Shown here piece after piece: positions 23,867-33,481 of a stretch of 45,125 nucleotides of DNA. The stretch spans positions 1-45,125 of the forward strand of contig JAFSXH010000154.1 of NCBI GenBank assembly GCA_017444165.1, written 5' to 3'. The stretch's first letter is position 1. The number at the start of each line of letters is the position of its first letter. Source of the DNA: a bacterium. GTDB taxonomy: Bacteria; Vulcanimicrobiota; Xenobia; Xenobiales; Xenobiaceae. The position numbers were made by a program, and so were the translations under genes. Below the pieces are notes generated by a model that saw nothing but the letters and a program-made list of their open reading frames with translations, searched no databases and was not told where the DNA came from.

Positions 23867-25798
23867 GTGAAAAAATATATCGCTTATGCGGCTATTGCTT
23901 TTGCTCTAGCTCTCTCTGCTCCCAGTATGGCTGAACCTACCCAAAATGGTGAGCATTTTAAGCCCGATGCGAATATCGCTCGTGAGAAGATTCCTGATAT
24001 TTATAAATGGGATATATCTCCGCTGTTCAAAAGTGAAGCTGAATTTAATGAAGCCATAAAAAATGTCGCTTTAGGGATTGAAGAGATAAAAAAATATCAG
24101 GGTCAATTAAATGATCCTAAAAATCTCTATGAGTGTTTGCAAAAATATTTTGCTACGCGACTGATTGCAAATCGCGCTACTTTGTACACCAATTTATCTT
24201 TAACGACCGATCTGCGCAATGCTAAACTTCAGGCTCTCGACGATCAAGCTCAAGCGAGTATGCGCTCCTTTATGGCTAATACAGCCTTTATTCGTGACGA
24301 ACTTTTGAAAGTGGATGGCGAAGTTATCGACCAGGCAGCTAAGAGTTATAAAGATATGCAGAGTTTCTTGCCCTGGATCGAGGAGGCCCGTCGGCGCAAG
24401 GATCATATCCTTTCTGCCCAGGAAGAGCACATATTGTCTTTGGCTGGCGACAATCAATTTGCCGAGATCGATCTCAATGAGATGCCCTCTGACTTTGAAA
24501 AGGCTTTCCAGGCTTTCTATTCTGAGATTAAGTTGCCGACGATTATCGATGAAAATGGTCAAGAGGTACAATTAAACTTTTCTAATTACGGCAAGTACCG
24601 CGCCTCTAAGGATCGCCGCGTGCGCCGCGACACAGTGACAAAATTCTTCAAGACGTTAAACGATTATCGCAATACATTTTCGGCTATGATGGCTGGCCAA
24701 GTCCACCTCTCTTCATTCTTAGCCCAATCGCGCGGTTATGATTCTGCCATTCAAGCCTATTTAGATCGCGACAATATTCCTGAATCTGTCTATGTAAATA
24801 TTGTGAATAGCGTCAGAAATAATACCGCTCCCCTGCATAGATATATCAGATTGCGCAAAAAGTTGATGGGTTTGGAGGATATACACCTTTACGATCTTTA
24901 CACACCTATGGTTCCCACTGTAGAGAGGGAGATCAATTATGAAGATGCTTGTAAGACCGTTATTAAAGCCTTACATCCGTTGGGTAAAGATTATATTCAA
25001 AGGATTAGCCAAGGTTTAGATCTCAAAAATAAGTGGGCCGATGTCTATCCTCATGCTGACAAAGAGAGCGGAGCCAGCTGTGCTAGTATATATGGCTGTC
25101 ATCCATTTATTAAGCTAAATTATTTGGACAGTTTCAACGATATGTCTACTGTTGCTCACGAGTACGGCCACGCCATGCACAGTATGTTGAGTTACGCTAA
25201 CCAACCTTATCCTAGTGCTAGTTACGTGCCTTTTGTGGCGGAAGTGGCCTCAACTTGCAATGAGAAGTTCTTGTCCGATTATCTGATCGCCAATGCTAAG
25301 AGCGACGAAGAGAAGTTGTATCTCATTAACGAGATGTTGGACGGTATCAGGGCGACTATTTATCGTCAGGCTCTCTTTGCCGACTTTGAGATGCAGATCC
25401 ACGCTGCCAGTGAAAAGGGTGTCTCTCTCAATGCTGATTTCCTCAATAAAACTTACGCTGATCTGATCCGCCAATACTACGGGCCCGATTTTACTATTGA
25501 CGAAAATGATGGTATTGAATGGGCTTACATACCTCATCTTTACTACAAGTTCTACGTCTTCAGTTACGCCGCTGGTATGTCTTCGGGTATTGCTATTTCA
25601 GAGAATGTGGCTAAGAATGGTCAACCTGCTCGCGATGCTTATCTCAAGATGCTTTCCAGTGGCAATTCTAAATCTCCCGTTGAGCTTTTGAAGATGGCGG
25701 GAGTAGACTTGACTAAACCTGACGCTATGAAGGCGGCCGCCGATCTTATGGATCACCTTTTAGATCAGATGGAAGAGATCTTAGCTAGGCAAAAATAA
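23867..25798 (+). CDS. pepF: Exported oligoendopeptidase F (M3 metallopeptidase)
   Basis: The reading frame opens at 23801, but I choose the GTG at 23867: a GAGGTGGG ribosome binding site lies about eight bases upstream, and translation then begins with a classic signal peptide (MKKYIAYAAIAFALALSA, likely cleavage after MAE or SMA). In the resulting 643-residue protein the zinc site HEYGHAMHS is at 431-439 with the third ligand Glu at 459 in VAEVASTCNE, both typical of PepF. The N-terminal half is the helical M3 cap (WDISPLF near the start). PepF hydrolyses short peptides and is usually cytoplasmic, so export to the periplasm is unusual. It stands alone between the divergent PSP1 gene and nifJ. 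Confidence 0.88.
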   Translation: MKKYIAYAAIAFALALSAPSMAEPTQNGEHFKPDANIAREKIPDIYKWDISPLFKSEAEFNEAIKNVALGIEEIKKYQGQLNDPKNLYECLQKYFATRLIANRATLYTNLSLTTDLRNAKLQALDDQAQASMRSFMANTAFIRDELLKVDGEVIDQAAKSYKDMQSFLPWIEEARRRKDHILSAQEEHILSLAGDNQFAEIDLNEMPSDFEKAFQAFYSEIKLPTIIDENGQEVQLNFSNYGKYRASKDRRVRRDTVTKFFKTLNDYRNTFSAMMAGQVHLSSFLAQSRGYDSAIQAYLDRDNIPESVYVNIVNSVRNNTAPLHRYIRLRKKLMGLEDIHLYDLYTPMVPTVEREINYEDACKTVIKALHPLGKDYIQRISQGLDLKNKWADVYPHADKESGASCASIYGCHPFIKLNYLDSFNDMSTVAHEYGHAMHSMLSYANQPYPSASYVPFVAEVASTCNEKFLSDYLIANAKSDEEKLYLINEMLDGIRATIYRQALFADFEMQIHAASEKGVSLNADFLNKTYADLIRQYYGPDFTIDENDGIEWAYIPHLYYKFYVFSYAAGMSSGIAISENVAKNGQPARDAYLKMLSSGNSKSPVELLKMAGVDLTKPDAMKAAADLMDHLLDQMEEILARQK

Positions 25799-25860
25799 TT
25801 CATATAGAGGAAAAAGTTAAAGTTCCGTGAAGCGGAGGCACGATTCAGACTGCGGCTGTA

Positions 25861-25898
25861 AGTGTCTCCCTTTTTTGGAACACTGACGGTTTTTTTTT
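25861..25898 (+). terminator. Probable terminator upstream of the pyruvate oxidoreductase gene
   Basis: Arms AGTGT-C-TCC (25861-25869) and GGAACACT (25877-25884) pair with one bulged C around a T-rich loop. Nine T follow at 25890-25898 after a five-base gap. It probably ends the pepF transcript; an attenuator in a nifJ leader is the alternative. Confidence 0.45.
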
Positions 25899-25956
25899 AG
25901 TAGTTAATTATTTTGAAATTAGTTTTGTCGTTTTCGAAAGGAGCCTTCATTACGAG

Positions 25957-28900
25957 ATGAGTAATGTGAACGCTACCAAAGCGATCATGGATGCCAACGA
26001 AGCTACTGCTGATGTCGCTTTTAGATGCAGTGAAGTCTGTGCTATTTATCCTATTACCCCCTCTTCTCCAATGGGTGAGTTTGCTGATCAGTGGAGTGCT
26101 GAAAAGCGTGTAAATTTGTGGGGTGCTATTCCTCACATTCAGGAGATGGAATCTGAAGGTGGAGCCGCTGGTGCTGTTCACGGTTCTTTGCAGAGTGGTG
26201 CTTTAACCTCAACTTTCACCGCCAGCCAAGGCTTATTGTTGATGATCCCCAATATGTATAAGATCGCTGGTGAGTTGACTAGCACCGTCTTCCATATTGC
26301 CGCTCGTTCCTTAGCCGCTCAGGGCCTTTCTATTTTTGGCGACCACGCTGACGTGATGGCTTGTCGTCAAACTGGTTTTGCTATGCTCTTCTCTAATTCC
26401 GTTCAGGAAGCTACAGATATGGCCTGCATAGCTCACGCCGCTACTTTAGAGAGTCGTGTACCCTTTATCCACGCTTTTGATGGTTTCCGTACTTCCCACG
26501 AAGTCAACACTATCGTGAAGATCCCCGATGAAGTGTTGCGTGAGATGATCTCTGATGATCTGGTACGTGAACACCGCAAACGCGCTCTCAACCCCAATCA
26601 TCCTTTCATTCGCGGTACTGCTCAGAATGCAGACATTTACTTCCAGGGTCGTGAGGCTTCTAATCCTTACTATCAGAAGACCCCTGGCATCGTAGCCAAA
26701 TTGATGAAGAAGTTTGCTGATCTTACAGGCCGCACTTACAACCTCTTCGAGTACCACGGTGCTCCCGATGCTACTGAAGTTGTAGTATTGATGGGTTCTG
26801 GTGTCTCTGTTGTACGCGGAACTTTGGATAAGTTGTTAGCTGAAGGTAAGAAGGTCGGTGTCGTCACTGCCCGTCTGTATCGTCCCTTCGATATCGACTC
26901 CTTCATTGAGGCTATTCCCGCTACCGTCAGAACTATCGGCGTTTTGGATCGCACCAAAGAGCCCGGCAGTGCTGGTGAGCCTTTATATCAAGATGTCGTT
27001 ACCGCCATTATGCGCAATATGGAGAACGGCGAAGGCAAGTTTGCTAAGTTGCCTAGAGTTATTGGTGGACGTTACGGTCTCTCTTCCAAAGATTTCACTC
27101 CCGCTATGGTTTACGGTGTCTTTGAAGAGTTAGCTAAAGAGAAACCCATTCACGGTTTCACCGTCGGTATTAACGATGATGTCAACCACACTAGTATCGC
27201 TTACGATGCCAATTGGATCAGTGAGCCCGCTGGTACGGTCAGAGCTATGTTCTACGGTTTGGGTTCCGATGGTACGGTCGGTGCTAACAAGAACTCCATC
27301 AAGATTATCGGTGCTGATACTGACAACTACGCTCAAGGTTACTTCGTTTACGACTCTAAGAAGTCTGGCGGCTTGACCGTTTCCCACTTGCGTTTCGGTC
27401 CTAAGCCCATTGACGCTCCCTTCTTGATCCAGAGTGCCAGTTTCATCGCCTGCCACGTATTCGAGTATTTGCAGCGTTACGATGTTCTTAAGAACGCCGA
27501 AGAGGGCGGAGTCTTCTTGCTCAACAGTCCTTTCTCCAAGGAAGAAGTTTGGGATCAGATGCCATGTGAAGTGCAGAAAGAGATCCTCGACAAGAAGCTC
27601 AAGTTCTACGTTATCGATGCTTTAACAGTGGCTCGTGAAGCTGGTATGGGCAACCGTATCAACACGGTTATGCAGACCGCTTTCTTTGCTATCAGTGGTG
27701 TGTTGCCTCGTGAAGAAGCTATTGGTTACATTAAGGCTAGTATTAAGAAGAGTTATCTCAAGAAAGGCATGGCCGTCGTTGAAAAGAACTGGGCCGCCGT
27801 TGATAACAGTTTAGCCGCTCTCTATCAGGTTGAGACTGAAGGACTCAAGATTACGGGCCAACCTCGCAAGCCTATCGTGTCTCCCGAAGCTCCTGAATTT
27901 GTTCAGAAAGTTACCGCCGTTATGTTGGCCGAGCGTGGCGACAGTCTGCCAGTCAGTGCCATTCCTGTTGATGGTACTTGGCCCTCTGGTACGACCCAGT
28001 GGGAGAAGCGCAATATCGCTTCCGAAGTACCTGTTTGGGATCCCGCTAAGTGCATTCAGTGCGGTAAGTGCATTTCCGTTTGCCCTCACGCGGCTATTCG
28101 CTCTCGTTTGGTCAGCAACGAAGATATTGCCAAAGCTCCCGAAGGCTTCAAGTATGCTGATGCTAAGGGCTTTGTCGGTTACAAGGAGCATAAGTTCACC
28201 ATTCAGGTAGCTGTTGAAGATTGTACTGGTTGTACGCTCTGCACTGGTGTCTGCCCCGCTAAGGAGAAGGCTTTGACTATGGCTCCTCAGCGTCCTCAGC
28301 GTGAGACGGGCCGCGCCAATTGGAAGTTCTTCCTCGAGCTTCCTGAACTCGGTAAGGATCTCAAGCGCAACATGATCAAGAACGTTCAGTTGTTGCCTCC
28401 TACCTTCGAGTTCTCTGGTGCTTGTGCTGGTTGTGGTGAGACTCCTTATGTGAAGATGGTCAGCCAGCTCTTCGGTGACAGGGCTATGATTGCCAACGCC
28501 ACTGGTTGTTCTTCCATCTATGGTGGTAACTTGCCGACGACTCCTTGGGCTGTCAACAAAGAAGGTCGCGGTCCCGCTTGGGCCAACTCCCTCTTCGAGG
28601 ATAACGCTCAGTTCGGTTTAGGTATGCGTGTAGCTATCGATCAGAAGGAAGAGTACGCTCGCCAGTTGCTCGAGAAAGCTAAGGATCAGCTCGATCCCGA
28701 AGTTTACGAAGGCTTGATGAGTAAAGAGCCAGCCACTCCAGAGAATATCGCTAAGAAACGCGCTCTCTTGGAGAAGTTGGCTGAGAAGGTCAAGAGCTGT
28801 GACTGCGAGTGCGCCAAAGAGATGGCCTCCGTCATGGACGCTTTGATTCCTCGCTCAGTGTGGATCATCGGCGGTGATGGTTGGGCTTATGACATCGGTT

Positions 28901-29517
28901 ACGGCGGATTAGACCACGTTTTGGCTCAGGGCAAGAACGTCAACGTTTTGGTTCTCGACACTGAGGTTTACTCCAATACTGGTGGTCAGGCTTCCAAGGC
29001 TACTCCTTTGGGTGCTGTGGCTCGCTTTGCCGTTGCTGGTAAGAGCTTGCCCAAGAAGGATCTGGGTATGATCGCTATGTCTTATGGCAATATTTACGTA
29101 GCTCAGATCGCTTTAGGTGCTAACGATGCTCAGGCTCTCAAGGCTATTGAAGAGGCCGAGTCTTACGATGGACCTTCCTTGATTATTGCTTACGCTCACT
29201 GTATTAACCACGGTATCAATATGGCCGAAGGTTTACAGCATCAGAAGCACGCTGTTGAGTGCGGTCAGTGGCCTTTGTACCGCTTCGATCCCAGACTCAA
29301 AGCTCAGGGTAAGAGTTGCTTACAGGTCGACTATAAGGGGCCTGATGCTGAGAAGAAGCCCGTGGCTGAGTATTTAGCCAGTGAGAACCGCTTCCGTCAG
29401 TTGCAGAAGCTCAATCCCGAAGCTGCTGAGTACTTCACTAAAGAAGCTCAGAGGATCGCTAAAGAGCGTTATGAAAAATATGTGTATATGGCTAACTTGA
29501 AGCCCACTGAGGAATAG
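25957..29517 (+). CDS. nifJ: Pyruvate:ferredoxin (flavodoxin) oxidoreductase
   Basis: This single-chain homodimer-type enzyme of 1186 residues oxidises pyruvate and CoA to acetyl-CoA and CO2, passing electrons to ferredoxin or flavodoxin. The N-terminal part holds the pyruvate-binding Pyr domain (YPITPSSPMGEFAD near 29-42). Two ferredoxin clusters follow: CIQCGKCISVCP near 697-708 and CTGCTLCTGVCP near 753-764. The C-terminal TPP domain shows CAGCGETPYV and the Mg/TPP motif GDGWAYDIGYGG, then EVYSNTGGQASK. Codons favour ttc, aac, ctc and gtc more than neighbours do, as expected of a highly expressed gene. It indicates anaerobic fermentative metabolism. The ATG at 25957 follows AAAGGAG by about 13 bases. 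Confidence 0.97.
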   Translation: MSNVNATKAIMDANEATADVAFRCSEVCAIYPITPSSPMGEFADQWSAEKRVNLWGAIPHIQEMESEGGAAGAVHGSLQSGALTSTFTASQGLLLMIPNMYKIAGELTSTVFHIAARSLAAQGLSIFGDHADVMACRQTGFAMLFSNSVQEATDMACIAHAATLESRVPFIHAFDGFRTSHEVNTIVKIPDEVLREMISDDLVREHRKRALNPNHPFIRGTAQNADIYFQGREASNPYYQKTPGIVAKLMKKFADLTGRTYNLFEYHGAPDATEVVVLMGSGVSVVRGTLDKLLAEGKKVGVVTARLYRPFDIDSFIEAIPATVRTIGVLDRTKEPGSAGEPLYQDVVTAIMRNMENGEGKFAKLPRVIGGRYGLSSKDFTPAMVYGVFEELAKEKPIHGFTVGINDDVNHTSIAYDANWISEPAGTVRAMFYGLGSDGTVGANKNSIKIIGADTDNYAQGYFVYDSKKSGGLTVSHLRFGPKPIDAPFLIQSASFIACHVFEYLQRYDVLKNAEEGGVFLLNSPFSKEEVWDQMPCEVQKEILDKKLKFYVIDALTVAREAGMGNRINTVMQTAFFAISGVLPREEAIGYIKASIKKSYLKKGMAVVEKNWAAVDNSLAALYQVETEGLKITGQPRKPIVSPEAPEFVQKVTAVMLAERGDSLPVSAIPVDGTWPSGTTQWEKRNIASEVPVWDPAKCIQCGKCISVCPHAAIRSRLVSNEDIAKAPEGFKYADAKGFVGYKEHKFTIQVAVEDCTGCTLCTGVCPAKEKALTMAPQRPQRETGRANWKFFLELPELGKDLKRNMIKNVQLLPPTFEFSGACAGCGETPYVKMVSQLFGDRAMIANATGCSSIYGGNLPTTPWAVNKEGRGPAWANSLFEDNAQFGLGMRVAIDQKEEYARQLLEKAKDQLDPEVYEGLMSKEPATPENIAKKRALLEKLAEKVKSCDCECAKEMASVMDALIPRSVWIIGGDGWAYDIGYGGLDHVLAQGKNVNVLVLDTEVYSNTGGQASKATPLGAVARFAVAGKSLPKKDLGMIAMSYGNIYVAQIALGANDAQALKAIEEAESYDGPSLIIAYAHCINHGINMAEGLQHQKHAVECGQWPLYRFDPRLKAQGKSCLQVDYKGPDAEKKPVAEYLASENRFRQLQKLNPEAAEYFTKEAQRIAKERYEKYVYMANLKPTEE

Positions 29518-29537
29518 AGTTTAGTTAATTAAATAAG

Positions 29538-29572
29538 GCCCCGTTGTTGTGACAACAGCGGGGCTTTTTTTT
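29538..29572 (+). terminator. Strong Rho-independent terminator after nifJ
   Basis: A 12-pair stem GCCCCGTTGTTG/CAACAGCGGGGC (one G-T pair) closes a three-base TGA loop at 29538-29564, followed immediately by eight T at 29565-29572. It lies 20 bases after the nifJ stop, between convergent genes. Confidence 0.95.
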
Positions 29573-29606
29573 GTCTTGTGTGTTGTGGCAGAACAGGCTT
29601 ACAACA

Positions 29607-32600
29607 TTACTCTTTTATAAAACTCTCCAAAGTTTCAAAGAGTGCTTCTGGTTGCACAGGCTTTGAAAGGTGAGCGTTGAGTCCAGCTTGCAAACTGCGT
29701 TGTACATCCTCATCGAAAGCGTTGGCAGTCAGGGCGATAATAGGAATATCTTGAGCATCGGCTCTATCCATGGCACGAATGGTGCGAGTGGCCTCTAAAC
29801 CGTCCATTTCAGGCATGCGCATATCCATTAAAATGGCATCGTAATAGTGTTCGGGGTGATTGGCAAACTTGTCAACGGCAATTTTGCCATTCTCGGCCAA
29901 ATCTACCTCCATTTGACGCATTTGCAGAACCATAATCATTATTTCTGCGTTCACTTGCATGTCTTCCGCTAAAAGGATCTTGCGCCCTTTAAGATCTGCT
30001 TTGTTCTCTTTTTGTTTAGCAAATAACTTTTTGCGTTGGGAGGCGGATTTAAATTCCTCCAATACAGATACAGCAAAGAGCGGTTTGGCAATAAAACTAT
30101 CCACTCCAGCTTGTACGGCTTGATCCAGTATATCATCCCATTTATAAGCAGTCAGGATAATTATAGCCGATTCATCCCCAACAATAGCTCTTATTTGGCG
30201 TGTCGTCTCTACTCCATCCATATTTGGCATTTGCCAATCCACGAGAATAAGATTGTATGGTTCTCTGCGGGCGTGGCGCAATTTAGTCATTTCTATAGCT
30301 TCTTGTCCAGAGGTGGCAATTTCCGCAGCTATTCCAGCTTTTTCTAAGACCAGCTTGGCGTGTTCACAATCTATAGGATCGTCATCCACTACAAGAACTA
30401 CCATTTCGTTAGGGTGGATCTCTGTGGAATTATCCAATGAATCGTCTCGTGTGGCATTGGCTAAGGTTACAGTTACTGAGAAAGTGGAACCTTTACCCTT
30501 GACACTTTTTACTTGAATATTGCCGTTCATAAGTTCAACTATATTTTTAGTTATAGCCATACCTAGACCAGAACTGCCATATTTGTTTGTAGTGGAGGAA
30601 TCTTCTTGACTGAAGGCGTCAAAAATATAGGGTATAAAGTCTTCACTCATACCGATGCCTGTGTCGGAGATAGTGAATTGCAGAGTAGATTGTCCATCGT
30701 ATTTAGCTTTACGTTCAACTTGTAATTCTACTTTGCCACCTGTAGAAGAGAATTTAACAGCATTGCTGAGGATGTTTATTAATACTTGGCGCAGTTTCAT
30801 ATTGTCGCCTATGTAATAATCATCGACCTCTCCGTTTATATGACACTGGTAATCTAAGCCTTTATCATTACATTGACTACTGAATATTGTGTTAATCGTC
30901 TGTAAGAGGTTGGAGAAAGAGAATTCCTCTTTGCGCAATATCAGACGGCCAGATTCGATACGAGCCATATCTAAAATATCGTTAATTAAATTGAGTAGGT
31001 GTTCAGCTGAAGTGCCTATCTTCTCTAAATATTCCTTTGTTTTGGGAGGAGTTTCGGGATCGTTAAGAGCGATATTGTCCAGGCCTATAATGGCATTCAT
31101 TGGAGTGCGAATTTCGTGGCTCATGTTAGACAAGAAAGCTGTCTTAGCCTTATTAGCCTCTTTAACCACTTTTAGAGCTTCACCGAGTACTTGACTCTGA
31201 GCCATAGCTTTGCGTGTTTCGGCATCTGTGTCGGCAAAACAGGCTCCTACGCTGTGGACGATGTGATCGTCGCGATCTTCAGGATGGCGCACGCCAGCAA
31301 AACGGACAGTTTCATAGTACTCTTTACCATGACGAAAAACAGTATAAGTGTAAGATATTATGCGCGTATTCTTCAGATTTTTACGCACAGTATCGGGATG
31401 AACAAAACGCAAAAATTCTTCACGATAAGGTTCTGTTACATACGTATTGGCATAAGCAGTTACTGATTCTAGATACTTAAAACGTTTACCAATCTTTAAT
31501 CCTTTATTGTCCAGATCGCCGTGCTCTTGGTAACAGATACCCTCATCTTTGTCTAACTCTACGTAGTAAACGCTCCAGTAATCCGAAGATAGAGCGGTAA
31601 TCATCTTGTTTTGTTGATCTCTGCGTTGTTCTTCTCTCAATAATTTTTCTTGTAAGGCGAGACGCTGTTCAAGCTCTATCTGTTTTATGCGGTTTGCTGT
31701 TTCAGTAGTCTCCTTTTCGAGGAGGAGATGATTATTTTTCTTGATCTGAGTTATGATGAAGAAAAATAATACTAACATAACCGCAATCGTCAAAATTGAT
31801 TGAATTATGCTTTTATGTATAATGTCAACGTATACTGAACTTACCCGGTCACTAATTACACTTTCACGAATTAAGTAAGTTAATTGCCAGTCTGTGCCAT
31901 TGACGGGTATGTATGCTAAAGTTTCTCTGATATTATTGTAAGTAAATGAGACTACGCCGCGTTTTCCATGCTGAAACTCTCGTATAAAATTTTCATAAGA
32001 ATAAGGAGCTTCAAATTGAGCATTTTTCATGGCTAACAAAAGATTATCTTCTTCAGCTAGTCCACCTAAAACGGCATTAGTCAGAGCTGTACCATTCTGT
32101 GCATAGATATTACAAAATGTGGCTTCCGCATCGTTAGTTGTTATAGAGACTACCGATAACATCTCTTCCATATCGATCTGTATGAAGCAGACACAGAAAC
32201 TTTTTTCATTAAATTTAACGTCTACTGGTAAAGCGATGATAACTTTTTTATTGGCACTTCCCAAATTGAGGATGTAAATCTGTGGTGTGGATAATTTTTT
32301 ATAATCAATATTGAAATCGTTGGTGTATTTTTTTATCTCTTCAGAAGTATAGACAAGTCCTTCTGTATCGACGAAAGCAAATTTCTCGAGGCCATAGGTA
32401 TATTTCATTCTGGATTGATAATCTTTTAGATGTGACTCATCATTCAAAATATGATCTTTTATGAGAGTGATGGCCGTTTGGGCTTCGCGAATGCGTCTCT
32501 GAAAATAGGTCTCAACAACCTTTTCTCGCCGTCCAGCTAGCTCACTCAAATAGAGGAGACTTACTGCACGCACTGCTTTTTCTGTATTTTTCTTTGCGCT

Positions 32601-32699
32601 GTGCCCCATCCAAATTGTTTCAGCTACCAGTATAATAGCTAGAATTATACAGCACACAATAGTTATTGTAGCTATATGGTTCTTCTCAACGGCCTTCAC
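29607..32699 (-). CDS. Membrane hybrid sensor histidine kinase with two receiver domains
   Basis: The 1030-residue protein starts with GTG at 32699 behind a GGAGG site. Order of parts: membrane helix 10-31, extracytoplasmic Cache-like sensor about 32-296, membrane helix 298-320, coiled coil, PAS-like segment about 365-490, HisKA with phosphoacceptor His528 (FLSNMSHEIRTPMNAI), HATPase with DTGIGMSE near 679-686 and SSGLGMAI near 709-716, first receiver with Asp821 (ILVDWQMPNMDG) and second receiver with Asp959 (ILMDMRMPEMDG). No HPt or DNA-binding output domain is present, so the phosphate must pass to a partner elsewhere. No response regulator lies beside it. The layout resembles the many orphan hybrid kinases of gut Firmicutes and Spirochaetes. 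Ligand unknown; it diverges from the ECF sigma operon. Confidence 0.93.
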   Translation of the reverse strand: MKAVEKNHIATITIVCCIILAIILVAETIWMGHSAKKNTEKAVRAVSLLYLSELAGRREKVVETYFQRRIREAQTAITLIKDHILNDESHLKDYQSRMKYTYGLEKFAFVDTEGLVYTSEEIKKYTNDFNIDYKKLSTPQIYILNLGSANKKVIIALPVDVKFNEKSFCVCFIQIDMEEMLSVVSITTNDAEATFCNIYAQNGTALTNAVLGGLAEEDNLLLAMKNAQFEAPYSYENFIREFQHGKRGVVSFTYNNIRETLAYIPVNGTDWQLTYLIRESVISDRVSSVYVDIIHKSIIQSILTIAVMLVLFFFIITQIKKNNHLLLEKETTETANRIKQIELEQRLALQEKLLREEQRRDQQNKMITALSSDYWSVYYVELDKDEGICYQEHGDLDNKGLKIGKRFKYLESVTAYANTYVTEPYREEFLRFVHPDTVRKNLKNTRIISYTYTVFRHGKEYYETVRFAGVRHPEDRDDHIVHSVGACFADTDAETRKAMAQSQVLGEALKVVKEANKAKTAFLSNMSHEIRTPMNAIIGLDNIALNDPETPPKTKEYLEKIGTSAEHLLNLINDILDMARIESGRLILRKEEFSFSNLLQTINTIFSSQCNDKGLDYQCHINGEVDDYYIGDNMKLRQVLINILSNAVKFSSTGGKVELQVERKAKYDGQSTLQFTISDTGIGMSEDFIPYIFDAFSQEDSSTTNKYGSSGLGMAITKNIVELMNGNIQVKSVKGKGSTFSVTVTLANATRDDSLDNSTEIHPNEMVVLVVDDDPIDCEHAKLVLEKAGIAAEIATSGQEAIEMTKLRHARREPYNLILVDWQMPNMDGVETTRQIRAIVGDESAIIILTAYKWDDILDQAVQAGVDSFIAKPLFAVSVLEEFKSASQRKKLFAKQKENKADLKGRKILLAEDMQVNAEIMIMVLQMRQMEVDLAENGKIAVDKFANHPEHYYDAILMDMRMPEMDGLEATRTIRAMDRADAQDIPIIALTANAFDEDVQRSLQAGLNAHLSKPVQPEALFETLESFIKE

Positions 32700-32827
32700 T
32701 ATAGCTTGCCTCCTACCAATCCCTTTAATTACGCTTCGTTATCTTATTATTATTACCTAGAAAGGGTGTTTAAATCGATGTCACAAACTTTACTTCGAAT
32801 TCTTGGGGCTAATGGCCAGGTGAATAT

Positions 32828-33478
32828 TTGGAGAAGAGAAACAATAAAGACGTGTTAGGATTAGAAGGCAAAAGTGGATACGATGGCAGTAGAGATGCTG
32901 AACTCTTAGAGCGTTTTCAATCTGGCGATCAGAGTGCTTTTGAAGAGTTGATGTCTCTTTACTATAAGTCAGTTCTTAATTTAATTTACAGATTTAAGGG
33001 CTGTTCAGCCAGAGAAGCGGAGGATACCGCTCAGGAGGTATTTTTGCGGCTCTATAGAGCTTTACCGCGCTTTGAGTTGAGAGCCAAATTATTCACCTAT
33101 ATTTATAAAGTAACTATGAACCAGTGTTTTAAGGAGAGAAAACATAGAGCCAAAGATATACCTGTGAAGTTGAGCATAGATGAACCTTTGGAGAATGCCT
33201 CTGATAGTCCCATAAGACGCGACATTGTTGATCCTGGTGATCTGCCCTTGCAGTCTGTAGAGTATGGTGAAACGTATGCGGAGGTTGTCAAGGCTTTACA
33301 AAAGATCGATGCAGAGATGCGTGCTCCTTTGATCCTCAACCGTTTCTATGATATGACCTATGAGGAGATAGCTGAAGTGATGGAGCTTACACCTGCGGCT
33401 GTGCGTTCCCGCGTTCATAGGGCCAGGCAAAATATACTGAAGCACTTGAGAAAGGCGTTCGGTGGAAAGGAGTTTTAG
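32828..33478 (+). CDS. ECF-type RNA polymerase sigma factor
   Basis: The 216-residue protein has sigma region 2 at about 22-95 (DAELLERFQSGDQSAFEELM, then AEDTAQEVFLRLYRALPRF) and region 4 at about 145-205 (YEEIAEVMELTPAAVRSRVHRARQNI), the helix-turn-helix that reads the -35 box. There is no region 3, as in ECF factors. The TTG start at 32828 has AGGTG five bases upstream; a GTG at 32852 is an alternative. It is followed three bases later by its anti-sigma factor, then by a CnrX/Spy-like periplasmic protein. The set looks like an envelope-stress or metal-stress response; ECF operons are often self-regulated. Confidence 0.93.
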   Translation: MEKRNNKDVLGLEGKSGYDGSRDAELLERFQSGDQSAFEELMSLYYKSVLNLIYRFKGCSAREAEDTAQEVFLRLYRALPRFELRAKLFTYIYKVTMNQCFKERKHRAKDIPVKLSIDEPLENASDSPIRRDIVDPGDLPLQSVEYGETYAEVVKALQKIDAEMRAPLILNRFYDMTYEEIAEVMELTPAAVRSRVHRARQNILKHLRKAFGGKEF

Positions 33479-33481
33479 ATT

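Noticed and set aside
24200..24571. 123-codon minus-strand frame inside pepF
   Set aside because: Antisense to a conserved M3 peptidase, no ribosome binding site or motif of its own.
27811..28210. Two 126-codon frames on opposite strands inside nifJ
   Set aside because: Both fall within the ferredoxin region of a clear pyruvate oxidoreductase; long shadows are expected from its biased codon use.
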